DNA of 64,000 nt from Oceanisphaera avium (GCF_002157875.1 NZ_CP021376.1:1791501-1855500), one strand, 5' to 3'; positions 9,417 through 20,372 are shown, counted from the stretch's first letter. Numbers and translations: made by a program. The notes: a model not told the origin generated them from the letters alone.

Positions 9417-10097
9417 ATGCCAGTAAATACTATTTTGGGGCTTTTTGCTAAGTCTCCTATTAAGCCTTTGCAAAAGCATGTAGCGAAAGTACATGAAGCT
9501 GCTCAGCAGTTAATTCCTTTTTTTGATGCCATGTGGGAACGTGATTGGCAGCAAGCGGAGCTTGTTCAGCGGCGAATTTCTCAGTTAGAACGAGAAGCCG
9601 ACGCCTTGAAACGAGAAATCCGTCTTAAGCTACCGCGCGGGCTCTTTATGCCAGTGGCAAGAACCGACATGCTGGAGTTACTCACTCAGCAAGATAAAAT
9701 TGCCAATAAAGCGAAAGACATCTCAGGCCGCATTGTGGGGCGACAGATGGCTATTCCGCTGCCACTCCAATCTGCCTTTATGGTTTACCTCAGCCGCAGC
9801 ATAGATGCCACGGCACAGGCAGCCAAAGCTATTGATGAACTCGACGAGCTATTAGAAACCGGCTTTAAAGGTCGTGAAATGGATTTGGTCTCAGATATGA
9901 TCAACCAACTTGATCGTATAGAAGATGATACCGATGTTATGCAAGCCAAGCTGCGTCGTCAGCTGCATCTTATTGAAGACGGCTATAACCCCATCGATAT
10001 CATGTTTTTATACAAAATCATTGAGTGGGTCGGCGAGCTAGCAGATCAAGCTGAGCGGGTAGGTGCCCGTTTAGAGCTAATGCTGTCTCGTTCCTGA
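9417..10097 (+). CDS. PhoU-like DUF47 protein (TIGR00153 family)
   Basis: Cytoplasmic, all-helical protein of 226 aa from the family related to PhoU, regularly encoded directly upstream of Pit phosphate permeases. The N-terminal MPVNTILGLFAKSPIKPL is the family's typical opening. An upstream in-frame TTG at 9411 is possible, but the ATG at 9417 fits the family start. The gene ends 21 bp before pitA and the two are almost certainly one transcript. A regulatory or chaperone role for the permease is inferred from this pairing. Confidence 0.9.
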   Translation: MPVNTILGLFAKSPIKPLQKHVAKVHEAAQQLIPFFDAMWERDWQQAELVQRRISQLEREADALKREIRLKLPRGLFMPVARTDMLELLTQQDKIANKAKDISGRIVGRQMAIPLPLQSAFMVYLSRSIDATAQAAKAIDELDELLETGFKGREMDLVSDMINQLDRIEDDTDVMQAKLRRQLHLIEDGYNPIDIMFLYKIIEWVGELADQAERVGARLELMLSRS

Positions 10098-10118
10098 GCG
10101 ACATAATAAGGTACAACA

Positions 10119-11384
10119 ATGGATATCCTTGCTAACTACGGCACTCTGCTAATTTTAATAGCAGCGGCCTTTGGCTTCTTTATGGCTTGGGGCATAGGTG
10201 CTAACGATGTGGCTAATGCCATGGGCACCTCAGTAGGCACTCGCTCACTGACCATCAAGCAGGCGATTATTATCGCCATGATTTTTGAATTTGCCGGCGC
10301 TTACTTAGCGGGCGGTGAAGTTACCTCCACCATTAAAAATGGCATTATTGACTCTGCGGCTTACGCTGATCATCCCGACCTATTAGTGTTTGGTATGATT
10401 GCTTCACTGTTAGCCTCTGGCACTTGGTTATTAGTGGCCTCATTTTTTGGCTGGCCAGTGTCTACTACGCACACCATTATTGGCGCCATTATTGGCTTTG
10501 CCTTAGTGTCTTTAGGTTCAAGTGCCGTTCATTGGAGCAAAGTGAGCGGGATTGTGGGCTCGTGGGTGATCACTCCCGCCATTTCCGGCCTGTTGGCCTA
10601 CTTTATTTTTATTAGTGTTCAGCGTCTTATTTTTAACGCTGATAAGCCGCTCGCCGCCGCTAAGAAATACGTCCCCGCTTATATCTTTATGACGGTGATG
10701 GTGATTTGTTTAGTGACCTTGAAAAAAGGCCTAAAACACGTTGGCTTAGAGATGAGCGACCAAGAAAGCTTACTGCTCTCCGCCGCTTTATCCTTACTGT
10801 CTTCCCTGTTGGCGGGTGTTTACATCAAGCGCAAGCAATACGACAGCGCAGATGATAAGTCGATGCAATACACCAACGTAGAAAAGGTGTTTGGCATTCT
10901 CATGGTGGTCACGGCTTGTGCCATGGCCTTCGCTCATGGCTCTAACGATGTGGCTAATGCCATTGGCCCCTTATCTGCGGTGGTCGCCATAGTACAAAGC
11001 TCGGGTGAAATTGCCGCTGAGTCGAGCATCGCTTGGTGGATTCTACCTTTGGGCGGTGTGGGTATCGTGATTGGCTTAGCATCATTAGGGCATAAAGTGA
11101 TGGCTACCGTGGGTACCGGTATTACTCACCTTACTCCAAGCCGTGGCTTTGCGGCGCAATTAGCCACGGCTGCGACAGTGGTGATCGCATCGGGTACCGG
11201 CTTACCCATCTCTACTACCCAGACCTTAGTGGGTGCGGTAATGGGAGTGGGCTTGGCTCGGGGTATTGCGGCGCTAAACTTGAATGTGTTGCGTAATATC
11301 GTGGTTTCTTGGGTGGTGACGCTGCCTGCAGGTGCCATTTTGGCCATTATTTTCTTCTATATTATCCAATGGTCTTTTAGTTAA
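10119..11384 (+). CDS. pitA: PiT-family inorganic phosphate permease
   Basis: Inner membrane low-affinity phosphate transporter (probably cotransporting metal-phosphate with protons), 421 aa with about ten hydrophobic segments. The duplicated PiT signature is clear: GANDVANAMGTSVGT in the N-terminal half and GSNDVANAIGPLSAV in the C-terminal half, with PVSTTHTIIGA and PISTTQTLVGA following each. A cytoplasmic charged loop (about 235-255) separates the halves. The upstream DUF47 gene is the usual partner. E. coli PitA is longer (499 aa), and shorter forms like this are common in marine gammaproteobacteria. Confidence 0.93.
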   Translation: MDILANYGTLLILIAAAFGFFMAWGIGANDVANAMGTSVGTRSLTIKQAIIIAMIFEFAGAYLAGGEVTSTIKNGIIDSAAYADHPDLLVFGMIASLLASGTWLLVASFFGWPVSTTHTIIGAIIGFALVSLGSSAVHWSKVSGIVGSWVITPAISGLLAYFIFISVQRLIFNADKPLAAAKKYVPAYIFMTVMVICLVTLKKGLKHVGLEMSDQESLLLSAALSLLSSLLAGVYIKRKQYDSADDKSMQYTNVEKVFGILMVVTACAMAFAHGSNDVANAIGPLSAVVAIVQSSGEIAAESSIAWWILPLGGVGIVIGLASLGHKVMATVGTGITHLTPSRGFAAQLATAATVVIASGTGLPISTTQTLVGAVMGVGLARGIAALNLNVLRNIVVSWVVTLPAGAILAIIFFYIIQWSFS

Positions 11385-11416
11385 GCGGCAAAAAAGTAGG
11401 TGCTTATCAATTATTA

Positions 11417-11446
11417 GAAGGGGGCTATCTTGCCCCCTTCTTCTTG
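11417..11446 (+). terminator. Terminator of the DUF47-pitA operon
   Basis: A 9-bp stem GAAGGGGGC / GCCCCCTTC with a 6-base loop, 33 bp after pitA, followed by a modest T-rich tract. Confidence 0.75.
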
Positions 11447-11503
11447 TCCTCTTCTTGCTCAGCCATTACCATTAACTTATCAAAGAGAGTGAAGGAACAT
11501 CAG

Positions 11504-12124
11504 GTGAAATCGAAACTTATTGCCACACTGCTGTGCAGCTTAGCTTGGCTAGGCACGGCTCAGGCAGCAGACCGCTATATCTCCGATAATGTGTACGCCT
11601 ATATGCACGCAGGCCCCAGTAATAAATTTCGTATTTTGGGTACCATTAATGCAGGCGAAACCGTCACTCAGCTGGCGCGAGACCCGCAAACTAAATATAT
11701 TCATATTCGTGACGCCGATGGGCGCACTGGCTGGGTCGAGGGTGAATTTGTTCAAAGCGAAGAAAGCTTTCGCTCTAAGTTTCCTAAGTTAGAAAGTGAG
11801 CTTAAAAAAACCAAAGAACAGTTAGCCTCGGTAGATGAGCGTCATGAACAAGACGTGCTCGATAAAACCAATCGTTTACAACAGCAAGAACAAGAGCTCA
11901 CCGAGTTACAGTCTGAATTAGGTGAGTTGCGTATCGAGCATGATCAGCTACAACAAGAAAATCAGCGCTTAAGCAGTTTGATGGACGATAAAGAGCATCA
12001 AATGCGCCTAGATTGGTTATTAAATGGCGGTATAGTGGCAGGTATTGGTGCCTTAGTGGGCTTTTTATTGCCGCTGATCCCGTGGCGACGTAAAAGCCGC
12101 AACCAAGGCCGCTGGATGAATTAA
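11504..12124 (+). CDS. ygiM: YgiM-like SH3-domain envelope protein (TIGR04211)
   Basis: A 206-aa secreted or membrane-anchored protein, the same length as E. coli YgiM. Parts in order: signal peptide (1-22, ending AQAA), bacterial SH3 domain (about 24-85, YISDNVYAYMHAGPSNKF), a coiled coil rich in Glu, Gln and Lys (about 95-165), one transmembrane helix (about 172-195) and a short basic tail. The start chosen is GTG 11504, because AAGGA lies 7 bases upstream and a proper signal peptide follows; the longer reading frame has no such site. In E. coli ygiM precedes cca; here cca is 13.6 kb away. Function is unknown. Confidence 0.85.
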   Translation: MKSKLIATLLCSLAWLGTAQAADRYISDNVYAYMHAGPSNKFRILGTINAGETVTQLARDPQTKYIHIRDADGRTGWVEGEFVQSEESFRSKFPKLESELKKTKEQLASVDERHEQDVLDKTNRLQQQEQELTELQSELGELRIEHDQLQQENQRLSSLMDDKEHQMRLDWLLNGGIVAGIGALVGFLLPLIPWRRKSRNQGRWMN

Positions 12125-12154
12125 TCGTGCTGTCTTTTTACTCACGCTATCTTT

Positions 12155-12177
12155 AAGCCCCTTTTTGGGGCTTTTTT
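12155..12177 (+). terminator. Terminator of ygiM
   Basis: The stem AAGCCCC / GGGGCTT with a TTTTT loop and six T residues, 30 bp after the stop codon. Confidence 0.85.
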
Positions 12178-12303
12178 ATTTTACGTGCACTGAGATCGCA
12201 AAATCACGCCATCATTAAGCTAATTGCCTAATAATCCGATACCTTTTACTTAACTGTTTTGCCGCAAGCGTACTAGCCGGCCTAAGTGCCTTAAGGAGGG
12301 AAT

Positions 12304-15300
12304 ATGTTTAGGGTTGCCTCGGTATTTGGCCCCAGCGCCGCTACCCGCTCGGCTCAAGAGTGGCGCGCTGACATTAGCCCCCATTATTGTGTGGATGAAG
12401 CCGCCTATCTGAGTGAGCTTATTGACTACACTCCCCCCGAGGGCGCTGAGCTTTGCATTCGCACCCAAGACTTAGTTACACAGGTGCGCCAAGATACTCG
12501 CCAGCAAAATGGCATAGCGGCATTTTTGCACCAATATAATCTCAGTACCCAAGAGGGCATTATCTTAATGTCGCTAGCCGAGGCATTGCTGCGCATTCCA
12601 GATAGCGCCAGTCAAGATGCCTTAATTAAAGATAAATTAGCAACTGGCGACTGGACCTCTCCCGCGTTGCACAATAATAGCCGGTGGCTAAAGGCGGCAA
12701 ACTCAGGGTTGGCGCGCGCTACTGAGTTGTTATCACTCCATCAAGTTAGCACCTGGCAACGCTTGCTGGCACGCTTAGGCAAGCCGCTAGTACGAGCCAG
12801 TTTATTAACGGCCATGAAAATGATGGGGCAACAATTTGTATTAGGGCGCACCATAGAAGAAGCCCTTAACAAAAGCACAGACGATCGCCGCCGCGGTTAT
12901 AGCCATTCTTATGACATGCTCGGAGAAGCGGCCATGAGCGCCGCGGATGCCGCCCTCTATTATCAAGCCTACTTTAACGCCATCACCGCCATCGGCGAGG
13001 CGAAATTTATTGAGTCTAAAGCGGGTAAAGCCAGTTTATCCATTAAATTATCGGCGCTGCATCCGCGGTTTCAAGAAGCTAATCGTAGCCGAATACTGGA
13101 TGAGCTTTATGACAGCCTGCTGGCACTACTCAAACATGCCAAAGCCCACCAAGTGCAAGTCACCATAGATGCCGAAGAAATGGATCGCCTAGAGTTAACG
13201 CTAGACTTATTTGCCCAGCTTTATCATACCCGCGCATTACAAGGCTGGGGTGGGTTTGGTTTGGTAGTGCAAGCTTATTCTAAACGGGCGTTAGCTACTT
13301 TGGCATGGTTAGCGGCGTTAGCGCGTGCACAAGGAGATGAAATACCGCTGCGCTTAGTTAAAGGCGCCTATTGGGATAGCGAAATTAAACTCAGCCAACA
13401 AGCGGGTCTTGCAGGCTATAGCGTTTTTACTCGCAAAGCGGCGACCGATATTAGTTACTTAGTTTGTGCGCGTTTTTTATTAAGTGAGACTTGTCAGCAC
13501 GCCCTTTATCCACAGTTCGCTACTCATAATGCGCATACGGTACTGGCTATTCACGACATGGCGCAACAAGCAAACTATCATCATTTTGAATTTCAGCGTC
13601 TGCATGGCATGGGCGAGGCACTTTACGATATTTTATTAAAAAAACTGCCCCATCTAAGGTGTCGAATTTATGCCCCCGTAGGCGCACATCGCGAGCTCTT
13701 ACCTTACTTAGTGCGCCGCTTACTTGAAAACGGGGCTAATTCTTCTTTTGTACACCAATTAGCAGATCCTAAGACGCAGCTAGCCGAGTTAGCGCAACAC
13801 CCACTCGCGCACTTAGCTAAACAGGCCACGTTGGCTAACGCCCATATCCCATTACCACCCGCTATTTTTAACAATCGCATCAATTCAGCCGGACTTAATC
13901 TTAATATTGCCAGCCAGCGAGCGCCGTTGTTAACAGCGCTCGCCGCTTTGGCTGATAAGCAGTGGCAAGCTTGCTCGCTGCTGGCTAACTTTACAGCGCC
14001 CTGTAGCGATTCAGGGCTGACTCAGCCCGTCCTTAGCCCCCACAATACTCAACACTCTGTGGGTCGGCGCACCTTTGCCCAAGCTAAAGAGGCCACCTTC
14101 GCTATTACCCAATCGTTAACCGCGTTAAATGAATGGCGGGCACAAGCGGTGGCGGCACGTGCGAGTATCTTAGTGCGCTTAGCGGATTTATTAGAAAGCC
14201 ATCAAGAGGAGTTTATTTCGCTGTGTACGCGCGAGGCAGGTAAGTTATTACAAGATGGCATAGATGAAGTACGCGAAGCGGTAGACTTTTGTCGTTATTA
14301 TGCCCAACAAGCTAACACCTTACTTGCACCACACACGCTGGCGGGTTACACCGGAGAAAGTAATGTGTTGTACGCTCAAGGGCGCGGCGTATTTATTTGT
14401 ATTAGCCCGTGGAATTTCCCCTTAGCGATTTTTATCGGGCAAGTGAGTGCTGCATTAGTAACCGGTAATACCGTGATTGCTAAACCGGCTCCACAGACGT
14501 GTTTAATTGCCCATCTTGCCACCCAGCTCGCTCATCAAGCAGGGGTACCCAAAGCAGTATTACAATTGCTACTGGGAGGTAGCGAACTTGGCCAAGCACT
14601 AGTGAGCGACCCTCGCATTGGCGGGGTATGTTTTACTGGCTCTCATGCCACAGCCCAACATATTCATCGCACCCTCGCCCATCACCACGGCGCCATTATT
14701 CCGTTAATCGCAGAAACTGGCGGCCAAAATGCCATGATAGTGGACTCAAGCGCTCTACCAGAGCAGGTAGTACAAGATGTGTTACGCAGTGCTTTTCAAA
14801 GTGCCGGCCAGCGCTGTTCGGCGCTGCGCGTACTCTACTTACAAAGTGATATTAGCGAACGGATACTCACCTTATTGAGCGGTGCCATGGCTGAGCTCAG
14901 CGTCGGCGATCCGGCGTTATTGGCAACCGATGTTGGCCCGCTAATCGACCCTGATGCCCACGCTCGCCTTAGTGACCATCTTGTGCGCTTACAGGATAAA
15001 CAGGTGATCGCTCGCACGCCCTTGCCAGCCAATGCAAGCCAAGGCCATTACTTTGCTCCCATAGCCATGTTAATTAATAGTATTAAAGAGCTCAGCCAAG
15101 AGCACTTTGGTCCTGTTTTACATGTGATTATCTATCAAGCCGAGCAATTAGAGCAGGTGATCGATGATATTAATGACAGTGGCTATGGCTTAACGCTGGG
15201 CATTCACAGTCGTAATCAAACCCTAGCTCACCATATTGCTCAGCGAGCGACTGTGGGTAATGTCTATATTAATCGTGACCAAATCGGCGCCATGGTCGGC

Positions 15301-15462
15301 GTACAACCCTTTGGCGGTCAAGGTTTGTCTGGCACGGGGCCCAAAGCGGGAGGCCCTCATTATTTAACGCGTTTTATTATTGAAAAGACCATTACTAATA
15401 ACACGACCGCGATTGGCGGCAATGCCAGTTTGCTCACGCTCGACTCCCAAAAACCGGTCTAA
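12304..15462 (+). CDS. putA: Bifunctional proline dehydrogenase / P5C dehydrogenase PutA, short form
   Basis: Oxidises proline to glutamate: FAD-dependent proline dehydrogenase, then NAD-dependent glutamate-semialdehyde dehydrogenase. The PRODH domain (about 90-480) has YDMLGEAA, RLVKGAYWD and THNAHT. The ALDH domain (about 560-1030) has SPWNFPLAIF, catalytic Glu804 (ETGGQ) and catalytic Cys838 (GQRCS). It has 1052 aa against 1320 in E. coli: both the N-terminal ribbon-helix-helix DNA-binding domain and the extra C-terminal domain are missing. It therefore cannot repress its own gene as E. coli PutA does. AAGGAGG precedes the ATG. No putP or regulator lies next to it. Confidence 0.95.
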   Translation: MFRVASVFGPSAATRSAQEWRADISPHYCVDEAAYLSELIDYTPPEGAELCIRTQDLVTQVRQDTRQQNGIAAFLHQYNLSTQEGIILMSLAEALLRIPDSASQDALIKDKLATGDWTSPALHNNSRWLKAANSGLARATELLSLHQVSTWQRLLARLGKPLVRASLLTAMKMMGQQFVLGRTIEEALNKSTDDRRRGYSHSYDMLGEAAMSAADAALYYQAYFNAITAIGEAKFIESKAGKASLSIKLSALHPRFQEANRSRILDELYDSLLALLKHAKAHQVQVTIDAEEMDRLELTLDLFAQLYHTRALQGWGGFGLVVQAYSKRALATLAWLAALARAQGDEIPLRLVKGAYWDSEIKLSQQAGLAGYSVFTRKAATDISYLVCARFLLSETCQHALYPQFATHNAHTVLAIHDMAQQANYHHFEFQRLHGMGEALYDILLKKLPHLRCRIYAPVGAHRELLPYLVRRLLENGANSSFVHQLADPKTQLAELAQHPLAHLAKQATLANAHIPLPPAIFNNRINSAGLNLNIASQRAPLLTALAALADKQWQACSLLANFTAPCSDSGLTQPVLSPHNTQHSVGRRTFAQAKEATFAITQSLTALNEWRAQAVAARASILVRLADLLESHQEEFISLCTREAGKLLQDGIDEVREAVDFCRYYAQQANTLLAPHTLAGYTGESNVLYAQGRGVFICISPWNFPLAIFIGQVSAALVTGNTVIAKPAPQTCLIAHLATQLAHQAGVPKAVLQLLLGGSELGQALVSDPRIGGVCFTGSHATAQHIHRTLAHHHGAIIPLIAETGGQNAMIVDSSALPEQVVQDVLRSAFQSAGQRCSALRVLYLQSDISERILTLLSGAMAELSVGDPALLATDVGPLIDPDAHARLSDHLVRLQDKQVIARTPLPANASQGHYFAPIAMLINSIKELSQEHFGPVLHVIIYQAEQLEQVIDDINDSGYGLTLGIHSRNQTLAHHIAQRATVGNVYINRDQIGAMVGVQPFGGQGLSGTGPKAGGPHYLTRFIIEKTITNNTTAIGGNASLLTLDSQKPV

Positions 15463-15685
15463 ACTTCAAGTCCGACTTAAGAAAATTAGAGCTAGCACTC
15501 AAATTTCCATAAGCTTACTAAGGTCTAATAGCTAAGCCTCATTGACTAAGCTAGCCTGACGGTGAGCGTGATGACATCCCTATTAGGCAGTTCAAATACC
15601 TAATATGCTCGTTAAAAACAAAGCAAAATACTAATAATTAGGGTGTATTGCCCTACCCCAAACTCTGTGTGACAAGGAGAGCGTC

Positions 15686-18600
15686 ATGAGCAATATTAGC
15701 CGGCGCGATTTTTTTAAGATAACCGGTGCCACGCTAGCCACCTCCAGTATGGCGGTGCTTGGCATGACTCCGACTCCCGCCGTAGCAGCGGCGCGCCAAT
15801 ATAAATTACTGCGCGCTACCGAAACTCGCAGCACCTGCCCCTATTGTTCTGTGGCCTGTGGCATCTTGGTTTATAGCATGGGCGATGGCGCCAAAAACGC
15901 AAAACCCAGTGTCATGCACATTGAAGGCGACCACGACCACCCAGTAAACCGTGGCACCTTATGCCCTAAAGGCGCAGGCTTAGTGGACTTTATTCACAGT
16001 CCCAACCGACTCACTTTTCCTGAATATCGCGCGCCCGGCTCAGATACTTGGCAGCGTATGTCGTGGGAAGAAGCCTATCAGCGTATCGCGCGCTTAATGA
16101 AAGATGATCGTGATGCCAACTTTATTGAAAAAACGCCTGAGGGAAATACCGTTAACCGCTGGGTCACCACCGGTATGCTCGCCGCCTCGGCCAGTAGTAA
16201 TGAAGTAGGTTATATCACCCATAAAGTCGTTCGCCCCATGGGCATGTTAGCTTTCGACAACCAAGCACGCGTTTGACACGGTCCTACGGTGGCAGGTCTT
16301 GCCCCAACATTTGGCCGTGGCGCGATGACAAATCATTGGGTCGATATTAAAAATGCTGACGTTGTTCTGATCATGGGCGGGAATGCCGCCGAAGCCCATC
16401 CTTGTGGCTTTAAATGGGTAACCGAAGCTAAGGCACATAACAATGCCACCTTAATCGTGGTCGATCCGCGCTTTAACCGCTCTGCCTCGGTGGCGGACGT
16501 GTATGCGCCAATCCGCACCGGTACCGACATCGTCTTCTTAGGTGGCGTGATCAAGTATCTGCTTGATACCAACCAGATACAGCATGAATACGTCAAAAAC
16601 TACACGGATTTGTCGTTTTTAGTCGATGAGGATTTTGACTTCGAAGAAGGCATTTTCTCCGGCTATAACGATGCGACCAGTAAATACGAAAAATCCAGCT
16701 GGGATTATCAACTGGATGAAAACGGTGAAGTGATCGCCGATCCCACCTTGCAGCATCCACGCTCTGTGTATCAGCTGTTAAAGCAACATTATCAACGTTA
16801 TACGCCCGAGATGGTCAACCGAGTGTGCGGTACGCCGATCGCTAAATTTAATCAAATTTGTAAATTGCTTGCCTCCACTCATACCCCAGATAGAGCAGGG
16901 ACTATTCTTTATGCCTTAGGGTGGACGCAGCACTCGATTGGCTCGCAGATTATTCGCACCGGCGCCATGATGCAGCTGTTATTAGGTAATATTGGCATTG
17001 CTGGTGGCGGCATGAATGCGCTGCGCGGGCACTCTAATATTCAAGGGTTAACGGACTTAGGCTTAATGACCAATCTGTTACCCGGCTATATGACACTACC
17101 GAACGAAGCCGAGCAAGACTTTGATGGCTACATCACTAAGCGCACTCAAAAACCCTTGCGTGATAACCAGATGAGCTATTGGCAAAACTATAAAAAGTTT
17201 CATATTAGTTTAGCTAAAGCGTGGTGGGGCGATCATGCCCAAGAAAGCAATAACTATGCCTTCGATCTTCTGCCTAAACTCGATAAGCCTTATGACATGC
17301 TGCAAGTCTATGAGCTAATGAACCAAGGCAAGATGAACGGGTATATCTGTCAGGGCTTTAACCCACTGGCAGCGGCGCCTAATAAAGCCAAAATGATCAA
17401 GTCGCTATCGCAACTTAAGTTCATGGTGATCATGGATCCGTTAGTGACTGAAACCTCTGAGTTTTGGCGTAATATGGGCGAGTCTAATGATGTAAGCACA
17501 GCGGATATTCAAACCGAAGTGTTCCGTTTGCCGACTTCTTGCTTTGCCGAGGAAGCCGGTACACTTGTGAACTCAGGTCGCTGGCTACAATGGCACTGGA
17601 AAGCGACCGAGCCACCAGGGGAAGCGCAGACCGATATCGAAATTATGGCTACGCTGTACCAGCATATTCGCAAGCTTTATCAAGAAGAAGGCGGCACCTT
17701 TTCTGAGCCGATTACTGAGCTATCTTGGCCTTATGCTAATCCTAATGAGCCCACTGCTGAAGAATTGGCAAAAGAGCTGAATGGTCGCGCCTTAACCGAC
17801 TTGCTCGATAGTGAGGGCAAGGTGGTGCGTAAAGCCGGTGAGCAATTGTCGAGCTTTAGCGAGCTAAGAGATGATGGCTCTACCTTAAGTGGTTGCTGGA
17901 TCTACACCGGCTCTTGGACAGAACAAGGCAATATGATGGCGCGCCGCGATAGCAGCGACCCCACCGGTATTGGCCAAACACTAAATTGGGCTTGGGCTTG
18001 GCCGGCGAATCGACGCGTGCTCTATAACCGCGCCTCTTGTGATGTGAATGGCCAGCCTTTTGATCCCACTCGCTCTTTAGTGCACTGGGACGGCGCTAAG
18101 TGGACCGGTGCCGATGTGCCCGACTTTAAAGTCACTGAGCAGCCAGCGGATGGCATGGGACCATTTATTATGAACCCTGAAGGTGTGGCACGCTTTTTTG
18201 CCCGCGATAAAATGGCCGAGGGTCCCTTCCCTACTCACTACGAACCCTTTGAAACGCCACTGGGCTATAACCCCCTGTTTAAGGAGAACGCCAGAGCCAC
18301 CAATAATCCAGCGGCAAGGATGTTTAGTGACGATCGCGCGGAGCTTGGCAAAGTGAGCGAGTTTCCTTACGTAGGCACCACCTACCGCTTAACTGAGCAC
18401 TTCCACTATTGGAGTAAGAATGTGCTGTTAAACAGCATTATTCAGCCGCAGCAGTTTGTGGAAATTGGCGCCGAATTAGCCGGGGAGCTTGGGATCACCG
18501 AGGGTGATTTAGTAAAGGTTTCCTCAAACCGCGGCTATATAAAAGCAAAAGCGGTGGTGACAAAACGGATCCGCGGCATGGATGTAGACGGTAAACGTAT

Positions 18601-18748
18601 CCACCATATCGGTATTCCCATTCATTGGGGATTTGTTGGCCTTACTAAACCGGGCTTCTTGGCCAATACCCTCACGCCCTCGGTGGGAGATGCAAACTCA
18701 CAAACCCCTGAGTTTAAGTCTTTCCTGGTCAACGTTGAAAAGGTTTAG
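15686..18748 (+). CDS. fdnG: Formate dehydrogenase alpha subunit, selenoprotein (UGA = Sec197)
   Basis: Catalytic molybdopterin subunit of a periplasm-facing formate dehydrogenase, which oxidises formate to CO2 and passes electrons to the beta subunit. A Tat signal (SRRDFFK, R6 R7) opens the protein and a [4Fe-4S] cluster is bound by C51, C54, C58 and C93. The frame is interrupted by TGA at 16274-16276, exactly where E. coli FdnG/FdoG have selenocysteine (FDNQARV-U-HGPTVA). A SECIS hairpin follows and selABC are just downstream, so this is read-through and not a broken gene. Full length is 1020 aa, as in FdnG (1015). FdnG and FdoG cannot be told apart here. Forms an operon with the next two genes. 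Confidence 0.96.
16274..16318 (+). promoter_or_regulatory. Bacterial SECIS element with the Sec UGA codon
   Basis: After the UGA come 18 bases and then the loop GGTCT, closed by GGCA / TGCC (16291-16303). This is the same spacing and loop as the E. coli fdhF element as I recall it. A lower stem ACGG (16278-16281) / CCGT (16315-16318) can also form. SelB is expected to bind the apical loop. Confidence 0.9.
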
Positions 18749-18757
18749 GAGTCGATT

Positions 18758-19720
18758 ATGGCTGCACAAGATATGGATATTAAGCGTCGTTCAGCAACGA
18801 CCACCCCCACTCCTAGTGCTCGTCAGTCCCCCGTGCAAGGCGGGGGCGTTGCTAAACTCATTGATGTCTCGCAATGCATAGGCTGCAAAGCCTGCCAAGT
18901 GGCGTGCATGGAGTGGAATGATCTGCGTGATGATATTGGTCATAACGTAGGTGTGTATGACAATCCAGCAGATATGACTGAAAACAGCTGGACTGTGATG
19001 CGTTTTTCGGAATATGAGAAAGACGATGGCGATCTAGAATGGCTGATCCGCAAAGATGGCTGCATGCACTGTGAAGACCCAGGCTGTTTAACAGCCTGCC
19101 CCTCTCCAGGGGCCATAGTGCAGCATGCCAACGGCATTGTGGACTTTAACCAAGAGCACTGCATAGGCTGTGGCTATTGCGTAACCGGCTGCCCCTTTGA
19201 TGTGCCACGGATCTCTAAAACTGATAAGAAGGCTTATAAGTGTAACTTATGCGTTGACCGAGTGGAGGTAGGTCAAGAGCCGGCTTGTGTGAAAATTTGC
19301 CCCACCGGCGCCATCTCTTTTGGCTCTAAAGACGACATGCATACCCATGCCGAGGCGCGCATTAGCGACCTTAAATCACGGGGCTATGATAATGCCGGCT
19401 TATACGATCCAGAAGGCGTGGGTGGCACCCATGTTATGTATGTCCTACACCATGCGGATAAGCCACAGCTTTACAGTGGCTTGCCAAAGGCGCCAAAGAT
19501 CAGCGCCATAGTGTCGCTTTGGAAAGGTCCAGCTAAGCCCATTGGCGTGGCCGCCATGGTACTGACTGCCTTAGTGGGCGCCGCACATTATATTCGCAAC
19601 CGCCCCTCTGAAGTGTCTTTGGCAGATGAGCTCGCCGCTCAAGAGTTAGCCGATCAAGAGCAAGCACTTGATGAGCAGGCTCGTGTTAGGGCTGAGGAGG
19701 AAAGACATGGGCTTAAATAG
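18758..19720 (+). CDS. fdnH: Formate dehydrogenase beta subunit, four [4Fe-4S] ferredoxin-like
   Basis: Electron-transfer subunit of 320 aa that carries electrons from the molybdenum/selenocysteine centre to the cytochrome b subunit. Four cysteine clusters are visible: [39 protein letters not shown] and CNLCVDR with [10 protein letters not shown] single C-terminal membrane anchor (about 258-276) is followed by an acidic and Gln-rich tail. It begins 9 bp after the alpha stop with TAGGAG upstream and overlaps the gamma gene by 14 bp. Exported together with the alpha subunit by the Tat signal of alpha, as known for FdnGHI. Confidence 0.95.
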   Translation: MAAQDMDIKRRSATTTPTPSARQSPVQGGGVAKLIDVSQCIGCKACQVACMEWNDLRDDIGHNVGVYDNPADMTENSWTVMRFSEYEKDDGDLEWLIRKDGCMHCEDPGCLTACPSPGAIVQHANGIVDFNQEHCIGCGYCVTGCPFDVPRISKTDKKAYKCNLCVDRVEVGQEPACVKICPTGAISFGSKDDMHTHAEARISDLKSRGYDNAGLYDPEGVGGTHVMYVLHHADKPQLYSGLPKAPKISAIVSLWKGPAKPIGVAAMVLTALVGAAHYIRNRPSEVSLADELAAQELADQEQALDEQARVRAEEERHGLK

Positions 19721-20342
19721 AGAAATTGTGCGCTACACGGCTAACCAGCGTTTAAATCACTGGTTAATTGCGCTGAGCTTTGTGTTGCTGGCGGTGTCGG
19801 GGTTAGCTCTATTTCACCCCTCACTATTTTGGCTAAGTAACTTATTGGGTGGCGGCACTTGGACCCGCATCTTACATCCCTTTATTGGGGTAGTGATGTT
19901 TGTTAGCTTCTTTAACTTTGCACGGCATCTGTGGAGTGCTAATCGCATGTACTCTCGGGACTGGGCATGGTTAAAGGCCACCCCTAAAGTTATCTCTCAT
20001 CAAGAACAAGGCGTCCCAGAGGTAGGAAAATATAATGGCGGACAAAAGCTGTTATTTTGGTCGCTGATTGTGCTGATGCTGGGTTTACTGGCCACCGGCG
20101 TTTTAATGTGGCGGGCATACTTTAGCTTTCCAGTGGAAGTAACACGCTGGGCGTCGATGCTGCATGCTCTATTAGCCTTGGTATTAATGTGCGCTATTAT
20201 CGTGCACATTTATGCGGGCATTTGGGTAAAAGGCTCGGTGCGCGCCATGACCCGCGGCACTGTGACACCGGGGTGGGCGTTTAAACACCATAAAATCTGG
20301 TATCGCAAAAAAGTACGTAACACTAAACCCGATGAGCTATAA
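19707..20342 (+). CDS. fdnI: Formate dehydrogenase gamma subunit, cytochrome b556
   Basis: Inner membrane di-haem cytochrome b of 211 aa that receives electrons from the beta subunit and reduces quinone. Four transmembrane helices are seen (about 17-37, 52-72, 112-132 and 150-172), with haem-ligand candidate histidines in [14 protein letters not shown] and the later HALLAL / HIYAGI stretch. The ATG at 19707 is preferred over an upstream in-frame start because GAGGAGG stands just before it and [11 protein letters not shown] fits the family's N-terminus. The start lies inside the end of the beta gene, so the genes are translationally coupled. Confidence 0.93.
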   Translation: MGLNREIVRYTANQRLNHWLIALSFVLLAVSGLALFHPSLFWLSNLLGGGTWTRILHPFIGVVMFVSFFNFARHLWSANRMYSRDWAWLKATPKVISHQEQGVPEVGKYNGGQKLLFWSLIVLMLGLLATGVLMWRAYFSFPVEVTRWASMLHALLALVLMCAIIVHIYAGIWVKGSVRAMTRGTVTPGWAFKHHKIWYRKKVRNTKPDEL

Positions 20343-20372
20343 GCCAGCGACATTGATAATGTAACTCTCTAT

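Noticed and set aside
16274..16289. A stop codon that splits the formate dehydrogenase gene, possible pseudogene
   Set aside because: The TGA is at the known selenocysteine position and a SECIS hairpin plus selA, selB and selC are present.
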